Of a DNA stretch of 64,000 nt, positions 44,452 to 53,044 are shown in pieces. The notes under the pieces were generated by a model. It searched no databases. It worked only from the letters and a program-made list of their open reading frames with translations, and was not told the origin of the DNA. Position 1 is the stretch's first letter; each line of letters begins with the position of its first letter. Source of the DNA: Flavobacterium arcticum (GTDB lineage: Bacteria > Bacteroidota > Bacteroidia > Flavobacteriales > Flavobacteriaceae); the NCBI RefSeq assembly GCF_003344925.1, contig NZ_CP031188.1, positions 62,001 through 126,000 on the forward strand. The letters are read 5' to 3'. Made by a program: the position numbers and the translations under genes.

Positions 44452-45089
44452 TTTACTTTCGCAGAGCGATCAGCAACAATATTCGAGGTGTCATAACCTT
44501 CAAATTTTTTAATGTAGCTTCTAAGCGATGTACCAAAACCATCCTTAAAGCCTCTTGTACCATTACTTCTTAAGAATTTTTTTACAGAGCCAGCACCTGC
44601 AAGGTGTGCTGCAGCAAGAAGTCCTGATTCGGTAATTTTAATACCATTAATAACCTTACCTTCATACTTAGGTATCTCTCTACGGAGCTCCCACTTATTT
44701 TTAGCTAAAAGTGCTTTAAAAGCTCTCTCTTGAAGCTTAGGGCTATTTAAAAATGCCTGAGTATCGGTTATTCCTACTGCTCGCAATGTAACTTTACCAA
44801 ATTGGTACTTACCCATATAACCGTATGGATTAACTAACTTATATAGTCCTTGAGACTCTTTAGTAGCTACTGCTTGTTTAAAACCGATAAACGATTTTCC
44901 AGTAAAAGGAACTGATATTTTTGCGGTTTCGCTTACTGCCGGAACAGTATAATTTAAAACTTCATCCTCCGCCAAATGAAATCCTTCTATTTTACCAAAT
45001 TGCTTTGCTTCGTTGGGTCTAAAACCCGAACTTACAATTGAAATAATAAGGGCTAAGCCCATAAAATAAATCCATTGTTTTTTAATCAT
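44442..45089 (-). CDS. Lysozyme/transglycosylase-fold secreted protein
   Basis: This 215-residue protein has an N-terminal hydrophobic segment (about 7-24) acting as signal or anchor. The core has the build of lytic transglycosylase-like proteins: AVATKESQGLYKLVN with a Glu in the catalytic position, GYMGKYQFGKVTLRAVGI, which contains the hallmark GKYQF turn, and LLAAAHLAGAGSVKKFLRSNG. Such enzymes cut peptidoglycan glycan strands. The gene is convergent with the coiled-coil gene and is the first of several cell-wall genes (mltG and dapF follow upstream). The family is inferred from motifs alone. Confidence 0.7.
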   Translation of the reverse strand: MIKKQWIYFMGLALIISIVSSGFRPNEAKQFGKIEGFHLAEDEVLNYTVPAVSETAKISVPFTGKSFIGFKQAVATKESQGLYKLVNPYGYMGKYQFGKVTLRAVGITDTQAFLNSPKLQERAFKALLAKNKWELRREIPKYEGKVINGIKITESGLLAAAHLAGAGSVKKFLRSNGTRGFKDGFGTSLRSYIKKFEGYDTSNIVADRSAKVKLN

Positions 45090-45364
45090 AAAGTTTTATT
45101 TCTCATAGTCTGTCACCCTGATGAAATTTACAGGGCGCAAAAGTACAAAAATTTTTTAACCTGATATACAGTGGTTTAACTTTAATTATAATCTTTAACA
45201 TTTTTGAGCACCTCAAAAACATCATTAAAATTCGCTAAGCTCTTGCAAACATTGATACTAAAGAGACATTGCATAAAATATTATTCTCGCAGTGAAATTT
45301 AACAAAAAACAACTTTATAAAAAGAATATTCTCAGTGTTTTTTAACAAATATGAACAAGTGTAA

Positions 45365-46405
45365 TTATCGTTTTATGCCCATTTTTTCTACCCAAGCATG
45401 ATATTTTTTGCTGTTAGCTTGGTGCTGCGCTCCGGTAACAGCAAACTCATGATAACCAAAATTGGTTACACTTGCACAAAAATAAATATAATTATGCTGT
45501 TCTGGATTTAGTACTGCCTCTAGTGCCGAAATATCGGGCATAGCAATAAGACCAGGCGGTACTCCTTGATGCATATAAGTATTATAAGGCGAATCTATAG
45601 TAAGGTCTTTATATAAAACTCGTTTTATTACTTGGTCAAAATCACCCGATTCTTTTTTCATGGCATAAATAACCGTAGGGTCGGCTTCGAGCTTCATTCC
45701 TTTTTTAAGCCTATTTAAATAAACCCCTGCCACTCTTGGGCGTTCGTCTGCCTTTACTGTTTCTTTATGAACTATAGCAGCTAATGATGATACTTGTAAC
45801 GGTGTAAGATTTAATGCTTCGGCTTTAGCAATACGTTCTGGTGTCCAAAATTTCCTGTATTCTTTTGCAAGCTTTTCTCGTATCTTTCGTGGAGAGGTAT
45901 CCCAAAAAAACTCGTATGTATTAGGTATAAAAATACTCAACACATTATCTTCGGTAAAACCATTCTCTGCTAGAAAAGTTTTATTAGTAAATGATTTTAG
46001 TAAAGCTACGCTATCAGCCTCTACCTGTACAGCAATTCTGCCTACAGCACGTTCTAATGTTTCTTGATTATTAAATGATACGTTTACGGGTACAGGCTGC
46101 CTCAGCGCATTAATAATATCATTACTATTCATTCCTCTCTTAAGTATAAACTTTCCAGCTTTTACATATTGCGGATATGATTTTTTTTGCGCCACCATTC
46201 TAAAGCGCTCCATATCTTGTATAAAAGGCTTTACACTATCTTCTACTTGTGCATATATTGCATCCGAAGGAATATATATGGCTATTCTATCTTGTGAAAA
46301 CGATGTGTTCTCAGAAAATATATCTTTATATATTAGGTAGCCATATATTGTACCTGCTGTTATAACTACTAAAGAGAAAAGTGCTACAAATCTTCTGAAT
46401 TTCAA
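45365..46405 (-). CDS. mltG: Endolytic murein transglycosylase MltG
   Basis: MltG cuts nascent peptidoglycan and helps set glycan-strand length. The 346-residue protein has one N-terminal transmembrane helix (about 7-25) and a LysM-like part. The YceG catalytic domain follows, with its conserved signature at HKETVKADERPRVAGVYLNRLKKGMKLEADPTVIYA; the Glu of the HKET segment is the expected catalytic residue. The DSPYNTY and PPGLIAMPDISALEAVLNP segments complete the family match. It lies 12 bases downstream of the GNAT gene, in a dapF-GNAT-mltG operon. Confidence 0.93.
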   Translation of the reverse strand: MKFRRFVALFSLVVITAGTIYGYLIYKDIFSENTSFSQDRIAIYIPSDAIYAQVEDSVKPFIQDMERFRMVAQKKSYPQYVKAGKFILKRGMNSNDIINALRQPVPVNVSFNNQETLERAVGRIAVQVEADSVALLKSFTNKTFLAENGFTEDNVLSIFIPNTYEFFWDTSPRKIREKLAKEYRKFWTPERIAKAEALNLTPLQVSSLAAIVHKETVKADERPRVAGVYLNRLKKGMKLEADPTVIYAMKKESGDFDQVIKRVLYKDLTIDSPYNTYMHQGVPPGLIAMPDISALEAVLNPEQHNYIYFCASVTNFGYHEFAVTGAQHQANSKKYHAWVEKMGIKR

Positions 46406-46417
46406 AATAATATGATG

Positions 46418-46948
46418 TTAAGATTGATGAATTAATTGGTACATTGCTTCGTCGGTATATTTATTTACTCTTTTATTCCAGTCTTTTTTTATACCCGTAC
46501 ATACAAAACCAAAATTAGTAAAAAGAGCTATACTCGGTACATTCTCAGTATTAATATTTGCATATAACTGATGAAGCTGTAACCGTGTAAAAGCATAATT
46601 TATTAAAAGCTTTAATGCCTGACCTCCAAAACCTATATTTCTGTTGGCTGTTTCTTTTATTACTATACCTACCCCTGCCCTTTTGTTTACCGGGTCAAAA
46701 TCAAAAAGGTCGATAAGCCCTATAGCTTCAAAACTGTCATTTTTGCAAATGGCAAGACGCAGTTGTTTGGCTTCAAATATATCCTGATGTGCATTCTCTA
46801 AATATTGTCTTATTAAAAAGCGACTGTAAGGTGTTATGGTATTACTTACCTCCCACACCACTTCGTTATTCTCCATTTGGTAAACAAATTCCAAGTCGTC
46901 GGGTTCTAATGCTCTTAGGTATATATTTTCGCCCTGTAATGTTACCAT
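46418..46948 (-). CDS. GNAT-family N-acetyltransferase
   Basis: This 176-residue acetyltransferase has a RimJ/RimL-like start (LRALEPDDLEFVYQMEN), an acetyl-CoA-binding segment GVGIVIKETANRNIGFGGQALKLLINYAF (about 92-120), and the NTENVPSIALFTNFGFVCTG region. Its 5' end overlaps the end of dapF by 7 bases, so it is translated with dapF and mltG. A role in cell-wall or amino-sugar/amino-acid modification is suggested only by that context; the substrate is not known. Confidence 0.85.
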   Translation of the reverse strand: MVTLQGENIYLRALEPDDLEFVYQMENNEVVWEVSNTITPYSRFLIRQYLENAHQDIFEAKQLRLAICKNDSFEAIGLIDLFDFDPVNKRAGVGIVIKETANRNIGFGGQALKLLINYAFTRLQLHQLYANINTENVPSIALFTNFGFVCTGIKKDWNKRVNKYTDEAMYQLIHQS

Positions 46949-47724
46949 TTCATTTCACCTTTAAAAACAAATGTTGCAGGACCTGTTAAATAAATCTCTG
47001 TAAATTGTTTGTTGTTTTGTTTAAATGAAACTTCAAGCTCCCCACCCTCTGTATTTAGTAAAACTGTATTATTCTCTGTTTTATTAAGCACTTTCATGGC
47101 TATAGCTACTGCTGTTACCCCTGTACCGCAAGAAAGCGTTTCATCTTCTACTCCACGCTCATAGGTACGCACTGAAAATTTGTCAGTTTCTCCCTGTTTT
47201 ACAAAATTAACGTTAGAACCTTTATCGCCATACAAACCACTATAACGAATACCTGCGCCTATAGTTTTTACATCAAAAGTTTCTAATTCGTCTACTAACT
47301 CCACATGATGTGGCGAACCAGTATCGAGAAACACATAATTTTCATATACAGCAACAGCATTAACATCTTTCATTTGCAAAGACACAATATCATTTTCATC
47401 TATAGTAGCATAGTGCCTACCATCTATTGCTTTAAAAGTAGCATCGTCATCTATAATATCTAGTTTCTTAGCAAACGCTACTATACACCTGCCCCCATTA
47501 CCGCACATACTACTCTCATTTCCATCGGCATTAAAATATACCATACGAAAATCGGTATCACTATCGTTCTCTAATAGTATTAACCCGTCAGCACCAATGC
47601 CAAACTTACGATCGCAAAGTTTTTCAATCAGTTTGGTATTATTTTTGGAAAAGGTATCAGTACGATTATCAACCATAATGAAATCGTTTCCTGTGCCTTG
47701 ATATTTATAAAATGTGTGTTGCAT
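46942..47724 (-). CDS. dapF: Diaminopimelate epimerase
   Basis: DapF converts LL- to meso-diaminopimelate for lysine and peptidoglycan synthesis. The 260-residue protein has the two catalytic cysteines: Cys74 in SMCGNGGRC and Cys199 in LSCGTGVTA. It starts with the family's FYKYQGTGNDF. The two-domain pseudo-symmetric fold is complete. It is the first gene of a three-gene operon with a GNAT gene and mltG, which ties lysine/peptidoglycan precursor synthesis to glycan processing. A -7-like TATTTTTG lies at 47743-47750 on the minus strand. Confidence 0.96.
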   Translation of the reverse strand: MQHTFYKYQGTGNDFIMVDNRTDTFSKNNTKLIEKLCDRKFGIGADGLILLENDSDTDFRMVYFNADGNESSMCGNGGRCIVAFAKKLDIIDDDATFKAIDGRHYATIDENDIVSLQMKDVNAVAVYENYVFLDTGSPHHVELVDELETFDVKTIGAGIRYSGLYGDKGSNVNFVKQGETDKFSVRTYERGVEDETLSCGTGVTAVAIAMKVLNKTENNTVLLNTEGGELEVSFKQNNKQFTEIYLTGPATFVFKGEMKW

Positions 47725-47846
47725 TATTTTTTAACTATTAAGCAAAAATACAAATAAATGGCTGGGTAACCATTGTAAATATCTTACCCTCAAAAAAAAA
47801 TATTTTTTACTATAAACCATTAATATATTAAATACTGTTTAAGATT

Positions 47847-49235
47847 ATGAAGAGAATTTCAAGCCTTTTTATTGTAGCATTACTAAGTGGAGCTACTACG
47901 CTTGGAGCTTACAAACTGGTATTTGATGAGGATACTGCAAACACCTCCCTATCAGTTGCTCCAGCACAAACAAACTATACTAAAACAGTGGCATTAGGTG
48001 CCGAAAATGTAGATTTTACTAAAGCTGCCGATGAGGCAGTACATACTGTTGTACACGTCAAGAACGTTTCGTACTCCAAAACTCCCTCTAACCCTATTAT
48101 GGAATATTTTTACGGCTATCGTGGTGGCGAGCAGCGAGCTCAAGTAGGTACAGGCTCTGGGGTTATAATTACCGAAGATGGTTATATAGTAACCAATAAC
48201 CATGTGATACAAAATGCATCAGAACTTGAGGTAACACTTAATGATAACAGGTCGTATAAAGCGCGCTTAGTAGGCACTGACTCTAAAATGGATATTGCTT
48301 TACTTAAAGTTGATACTGATGAAAAGCTGGCTTATGCAACTTTTGGCAATTCAGATGATATTAAAGTAGGCGAATGGGTGCTTGCCGTAGGTAACCCTTA
48401 TAACTTAACCTCTACTGTTACAGCAGGTATTGTTTCGGCTAAAGCACGTAATCTAAGTAAAGATGGTATACAGTCTTTTATACAAACAGATGCTGCCGTT
48501 AACCCTGGTAACAGTGGTGGTGCATTAGTAAACACACATGGCGAACTTGTAGGTATTAATACCATGATATCATCTACAACAGGATCTTATGTAGGGTATT
48601 CTTTTGCAGTACCTTCTAATATTGCTCGAAAAATTATAGAAGACATTATGGAGTTTGGCAATGTACAGCGTGGTGTACTTGGTGTACAAGGTGGCGAACT
48701 TAACAGCTCAGTATCAAAAGAGCTGGGTATTGCCGAAACACAAGGATTCTATGTAAATAGTATTGTGAAAGACTCGGGAGCTGATAAAGCAGGTATTAAA
48801 AAAGGTGATATTATTACTGCAATAGATAATAAGCCTGTATACGGCTTCTCTGACCTGAATGCTGCTATAATTACTAAAAGACCTAATGATGTAGTAAAAG
48901 TAGGTATTAATAGAGATGGCGATAAGCTTACCATTCCTGTACGTCTTACTAAAAATGAAATATACTCTTACAGCGGTCTCGAACTTGAAAACTTGAGTAC
49001 TGCCGAAAAGAATAAAATGAAACTTAACTATGGCGTAAGAATAAAAAATATCACTGATGAGCGTTATATGCCTTACTATGATGAACTAAAAGACGGTATT
49101 ATACTGAGCATTGACAACGTAAAGGCTAAGGATATAGAAACAGTATCTAACGTGCTTTCGGGTAAAAATCCTAATCAAAAAACTCGTGTAGAAATGTTAA
49201 CTAAAAATGGTGAATTAGTACGATTTTTAATCTAA
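47847..49235 (+). CDS. HtrA/DegP-type periplasmic serine protease
   Basis: This 462-residue protein has an N-terminal signal or anchor (ISSLFIVALLSGATTLGAYKL). A trypsin-like domain carries the complete triad: His119 in TNNHVI, Asp149 in MDIALLK and Ser223 in PGNSGGAL. One clear PDZ domain covers about 285-370 (VNSIVKDSGADKAGIKKGDIITAIDN), and a second, weaker one runs from about 385 to the end. Such proteases remove damaged envelope proteins. The flanking region up to 47846 shows no clear promoter motif. A perfect palindromic terminator follows. Confidence 0.93.
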   Translation: MKRISSLFIVALLSGATTLGAYKLVFDEDTANTSLSVAPAQTNYTKTVALGAENVDFTKAADEAVHTVVHVKNVSYSKTPSNPIMEYFYGYRGGEQRAQVGTGSGVIITEDGYIVTNNHVIQNASELEVTLNDNRSYKARLVGTDSKMDIALLKVDTDEKLAYATFGNSDDIKVGEWVLAVGNPYNLTSTVTAGIVSAKARNLSKDGIQSFIQTDAAVNPGNSGGALVNTHGELVGINTMISSTTGSYVGYSFAVPSNIARKIIEDIMEFGNVQRGVLGVQGGELNSSVSKELGIAETQGFYVNSIVKDSGADKAGIKKGDIITAIDNKPVYGFSDLNAAIITKRPNDVVKVGINRDGDKLTIPVRLTKNEIYSYSGLELENLSTAEKNKMKLNYGVRIKNITDERYMPYYDELKDGIILSIDNVKAKDIETVSNVLSGKNPNQKTRVEMLTKNGELVRFLI

Positions 49236-49258
49236 AAAAAACTTACTTTTTTACCCAA

Positions 49259-49294
49259 AAAATCCCTGTACATATATGTACAGGGATTTTTATT
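49259..49294. terminator. Terminator after the HtrA gene
   Basis: AATCCCTGTACAT (49261-49273) and ATGTACAGGGATT (49276-49288) pair around AT, with a T-run after and an A-run before. Confidence 0.9.
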
Positions 49295-49398
49295 TTAAGG
49301 TAAAAGATATGACAAAACGCAACTTAATGATAACATTAGGATAAATATTATGTGGTTTTGATTTAGGTATTTTTGAGCAAAACTACGAAATACGGATA

Positions 49399-49764
49399 AT
49401 GAAAAAGAAAACTGCACGAAAGCTAGAATACTTTTTACATTTTATTACTGCACTACTACTCATTTTAAAAGGAGTTGATGAAATAATTAAAGAACTCTAC
49501 TATCCTGGGTTTATTATAATAGGATTAGCAGCTATTGTGTTAGTTATTGCTTTTTTTTGGCGCAGCCTCAATATAAAACCAAAACAAGCGCGCATTATAT
49601 GTTGGTATCTTGAGTCTCCTGCTCTTTTGGTAACATCATATATGTTACATCTCGAAAAGAAAGAGTTTATGCCTCATATATTTTTGCTGGCTGCAATAAT
49701 GTATCCGGCAATGGGTTTTATTTCTTCTAAAAAATTCAAGAAAATAAGAAAGTCGGCTGCATAG
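49399..49764 (+). CDS. Hypothetical four-helix membrane protein
   Basis: This 121-residue protein has four hydrophobic segments (about 10-25, 32-52, 65-82 and 90-108), short loops and basic ends (MKKKTARK, KKFKKIRKS). I do not recognise the family. It is monocistronic. The final codons and the stop lie within a terminator hairpin (49747-49774), as in the gene at 44008. Confidence 0.6.
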   Translation: MKKKTARKLEYFLHFITALLLILKGVDEIIKELYYPGFIIIGLAAIVLVIAFFWRSLNIKPKQARIICWYLESPALLVTSYMLHLEKKEFMPHIFLLAAIMYPAMGFISSKKFKKIRKSAA

Positions 49765-49778
49765 CCGACTTTCTTTTA
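49745..49778 (+). terminator. Terminator hairpin overlapping the end of the coding region
   Basis: AGAAAGTCGGCT (49747-49758) pairs with AGCCGACTTTCT (49763-49774). The stop codon is at 49762-49764, so coding sequence doubles as stem; T-residues follow. Confidence 0.8.
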
Positions 49779-49798
49779 TATTTCAAGTAAATACTTAT

Positions 49799-52747
49799 CT
49801 ACTTCTTAACAACTTTAATAGTTTTAGAAGCTCCATCAGAAGTTACTTTAACAAGGTAAGTACCTGCTGAAAGCTCAGCCATATTAACTGTCATTTCTTT
49901 TTGATTACCATATTGTCCTATTACTTTTTGTCCTATTAGGTTAAATACTTCAACACTCTCTATAACATTTGTGTAAGAAAGGTTTAAAATATCATTTACA
50001 GGGTTAGGGTGATATGTAAAAGTACCTGTAGCAAAATCTTCTCTACCTAATACTATATCAACAGTAACTGCAAAAGGCTCACTTTCGCAACCATCTACGG
50101 TTTGCGTTACATAATATGTTGCACTCTCTGTCATTTCAGTATTAAGAGAAATAGCATTCTCTCCTGCTAATGCATCTGCTTCAGAGGCATACCATGTATA
50201 CATAGCATCATCAATTCCTTCAACTACAATTTGCCCTACTATAGGATAAACCAACATATCTGAATCATAGTCAAACTGCTGTGTAGATGAACCTGTTGGT
50301 GCAGGAACTACTGGTACAGCATCAATAACTACTGCAATTGACTCACTAATACAGCCTTCGTTATTTTGAACAGAAACCATATAAGAACCTGGATCTAAAT
50401 CTTCAAATGTTGAAGAAGATTGATAATTAACACCATCTATAGAATAAACAGCATCTATACCAGCAGACGAAGTCACTTCTAATGAACCTGTTGGTGCAAT
50501 ACAAGTAGGCTGTACAATAGTACTCACTGTAGGTGCTTCTGGTGCTTCTGGTGCTAATTCTATAACTACACTTGTAGCTACAGCAAAACAACCTTCTTCA
50601 CTTACATATACATCATAAGTACCAGACAAAACGCCTTCAAATATGGGTGATGATTGGTATACCATCCCATCTATACTATATTCATATTCTGTTCCTAATG
50701 GAGCAGTAACCTCTATAGTACCTGATGATTCGACACAAGTTGGCTGAACACTCTCTACAGTAGCACTCTCTACAGTAACTACATGAGCAACAACAGCGGT
50801 ACGAGTTTCACTTTCACATCCCTCATCAGGCGTTAATGATGCATAGTACATAGCTTCGTCAACTAATAGTGTTGCTGCTTCAAGAGGTTCTCCTCCTGTT
50901 TCATCAGCATACCACAATATGGTATCTCCTTCTGCACTATCTGCAACAAGATCTTGTACTGATGCATCTAGACAAAATGTTTGTTCAGCATCAGCAATAG
51001 GAGCTTCGGTATCACAAGTAATAGTAAGTACACCACTCACATTAGTTACACCATCCCAGTAACCTCCTCCTGTTGCTGTATAACCGCCGTAAGTATAAGA
51101 ACCACTTTCAAGTTGAAATCTACTAGCATAATAATATGTACCCGCTGCAAGACCATCGCCTATATCGGCCATAAACTCATCGTTATTTCCTGTTACTGAA
51201 GTATTGTATTCGGCAAGTATCCAAGTTGTCCAAGTAGAAGGATCAGTATCTTCATCATTAACCCCTATCCACGCTACAACACCTGTACCTGCGCCTGGTC
51301 CTTCGGTAACACCTGGCTCATAAGCTTGCGCATATACAGTACCTGTGTTCCCTACTTCAAGATCCATAGTACTAGGGTATTGCAGATTCACATAATCTAA
51401 CTGTGCCGATGGCATTATATTTATTAAATAATCTTCTGCTTGACCGTAACCAACGCCGTCTTCACTAGAGCATGGATCTGTAGAATATTCATCAAAAAGC
51501 TTTAATACTCTCATATAGGTTACACCCTCCATAGCTGTAACAGGTATTTCGATTTCTGTAATAGCTTGTTCTCCATCTTCTCCACTAGAACTATCAACAG
51601 AACCTGCTAAGAAAACTTCACCTTCATCATCAAGCACTCCATTTTGATTAAAATCTATATAAACTGTAAAAGGAGTTTCATAAGTACCATTAGTGTTACC
51701 TTCTAAGGTAATAGTATAAGTTTGACCTGCAATTACTTCTGCAGGAGTTAATGACGTAAAATTTTCTACACCAGGTGTACCATCAACCGTAGCAGATGTA
51801 GTATTATCAATACCTGCAAAACCTACATATGTTATTGGTTCTACATTTGAGTCAAACTCTATATCACAATAGCACGGTAAACCAGTAGAAGTAACCATAA
51901 CAGGTGTACTCGTTACAGACTCTGAACTAGCTATACAAGTAATTATAGCTTGATACCAAGTATTCTCTAACTGCGTTGTAGTATAATTAGGACCATCGCC
52001 ACCTGTTTCAACATCTGTATAATCAACGCCATTTGTCGAAGTTTGCCATTGAATACTAAGTCCATCATCAGTATAACCTGGAGATAATGATAGCGTCACA
52101 GTCTCTGTATTACATACTGTTACTAAAGATGCTTGTGCTACAGAAGCTGTTGGTGTACCAACACACTCAACAGGTTCTGCTTGAGTAGCTTCTATATTAT
52201 CTATAAAAATGTAAAAATCATTGTCGTAATTATCAATTTCTGCATATAATTTAAGATACACCTCAGCTCCTACAGACGCTGAAAAATCAACTATTCGTGT
52301 AGCACAGTCTCCCGAAACTATATGGTTACTTGTGTCTACCGTTTCAAGTAATGTAAATGGGCCTGACTCGGAAGTAGCATATAATACTTGGAAAAAACCC
52401 CAGTCATCTGAGTTTTCTACAGGATCAAGGTCTCCATACGTTAGTAATTTGTAATCATAGCTCAGCGTAATTACTCCTCCATTAGATGTACCTATAGATG
52501 GAGTCACTGTTTCGGCCACATCAAGACCATCACCCCACCATGGGTCATAGTATAAGTTTGTAGCCAATGATATATCTCCTCCACAAGAAGACTCATCACT
52601 CGTCCAAAAGTCAGTTCCCGAACCAGGGTAATCATAAGGAAGGAAACTTTCAAAATCTTCAGAGAAATTTACTTGAGAATACGCTTCAGGAATAAAGAGT
52701 ATACTAATTAAAAGACTGTAAATAGTCCATTGTAAATGTTTTTTCAT
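49799..52747 (-). CDS. T9SS type A cargo protein with GEVED-like domain and SprB-like repeats
   Basis: The start is ATG 52747 (MKKHLQWTIYSLLISILF), giving a signal peptide and 982 residues; the frame opens 13 codons earlier. An N-terminal choice-of-anchor-like domain (NFSEDFESFLPYDYPG) is followed by a GEVED-like domain (about 300-450: FTVYIDFNQNGVLDDEGE, MRVLKLFDE, then GQAEDYLI). Two SprB-like repeats come later, with QPTC starts and YEYSIDGMVYQSS or VYSIDGVNYQSSS, the same unit as in the giant gene at 24825. The end (FTYHPNPVNDILNL, then VEVFNLIGQKVI and GTYLVKVTS) is a type A sorting signal. It is distinct from the type C-like cargo array nearby. Confidence 0.88.
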   Translation of the reverse strand: MKKHLQWTIYSLLISILFIPEAYSQVNFSEDFESFLPYDYPGSGTDFWTSDESSCGGDISLATNLYYDPWWGDGLDVAETVTPSIGTSNGGVITLSYDYKLLTYGDLDPVENSDDWGFFQVLYATSESGPFTLLETVDTSNHIVSGDCATRIVDFSASVGAEVYLKLYAEIDNYDNDFYIFIDNIEATQAEPVECVGTPTASVAQASLVTVCNTETVTLSLSPGYTDDGLSIQWQTSTNGVDYTDVETGGDGPNYTTTQLENTWYQAIITCIASSESVTSTPVMVTSTGLPCYCDIEFDSNVEPITYVGFAGIDNTTSATVDGTPGVENFTSLTPAEVIAGQTYTITLEGNTNGTYETPFTVYIDFNQNGVLDDEGEVFLAGSVDSSSGEDGEQAITEIEIPVTAMEGVTYMRVLKLFDEYSTDPCSSEDGVGYGQAEDYLINIMPSAQLDYVNLQYPSTMDLEVGNTGTVYAQAYEPGVTEGPGAGTGVVAWIGVNDEDTDPSTWTTWILAEYNTSVTGNNDEFMADIGDGLAAGTYYYASRFQLESGSYTYGGYTATGGGYWDGVTNVSGVLTITCDTEAPIADAEQTFCLDASVQDLVADSAEGDTILWYADETGGEPLEAATLLVDEAMYYASLTPDEGCESETRTAVVAHVVTVESATVESVQPTCVESSGTIEVTAPLGTEYEYSIDGMVYQSSPIFEGVLSGTYDVYVSEEGCFAVATSVVIELAPEAPEAPTVSTIVQPTCIAPTGSLEVTSSAGIDAVYSIDGVNYQSSSTFEDLDPGSYMVSVQNNEGCISESIAVVIDAVPVVPAPTGSSTQQFDYDSDMLVYPIVGQIVVEGIDDAMYTWYASEADALAGENAISLNTEMTESATYYVTQTVDGCESEPFAVTVDIVLGREDFATGTFTYHPNPVNDILNLSYTNVIESVEVFNLIGQKVIGQYGNQKEMTVNMAELSAGTYLVKVTSDGASKTIKVVKK

Positions 52748-53000
52748 TTCGAACAATTTTAATTGGTTAGATAATAAAATTAACATTTTTTATGTATTTA
52801 AACCCATTTAATCACATTTATAACAAAATTTTATGACATATTTAACAGTTAAAGATTTGCAATTTTCATTTATGAGTAAAAAGAGAATTAATTTTAATAT
52901 AAACATGTTCTTCTTTAATATTTTTATCATCTAATAATTATATTATACATAATCAGCGTAAAAAAAGTGAAATTTATTTTACGAAAACGTTTGAAATATA

Positions 53001-53008
53001 TACTTTTG
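53001..53008 (+). promoter_or_regulatory. Candidate -7 element of the GAPDH gene
   Basis: TACTTTTG matches TAnnTTTG 36 nt upstream of the ATG at 53045 and is followed by CACCG as at the tRNA promoter. I see no convincing TTG at the proper spacing. Confidence 0.45.
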
Positions 53009-53044
53009 CACCGTAATAACAACACTAATTAATCTTTTACATTC

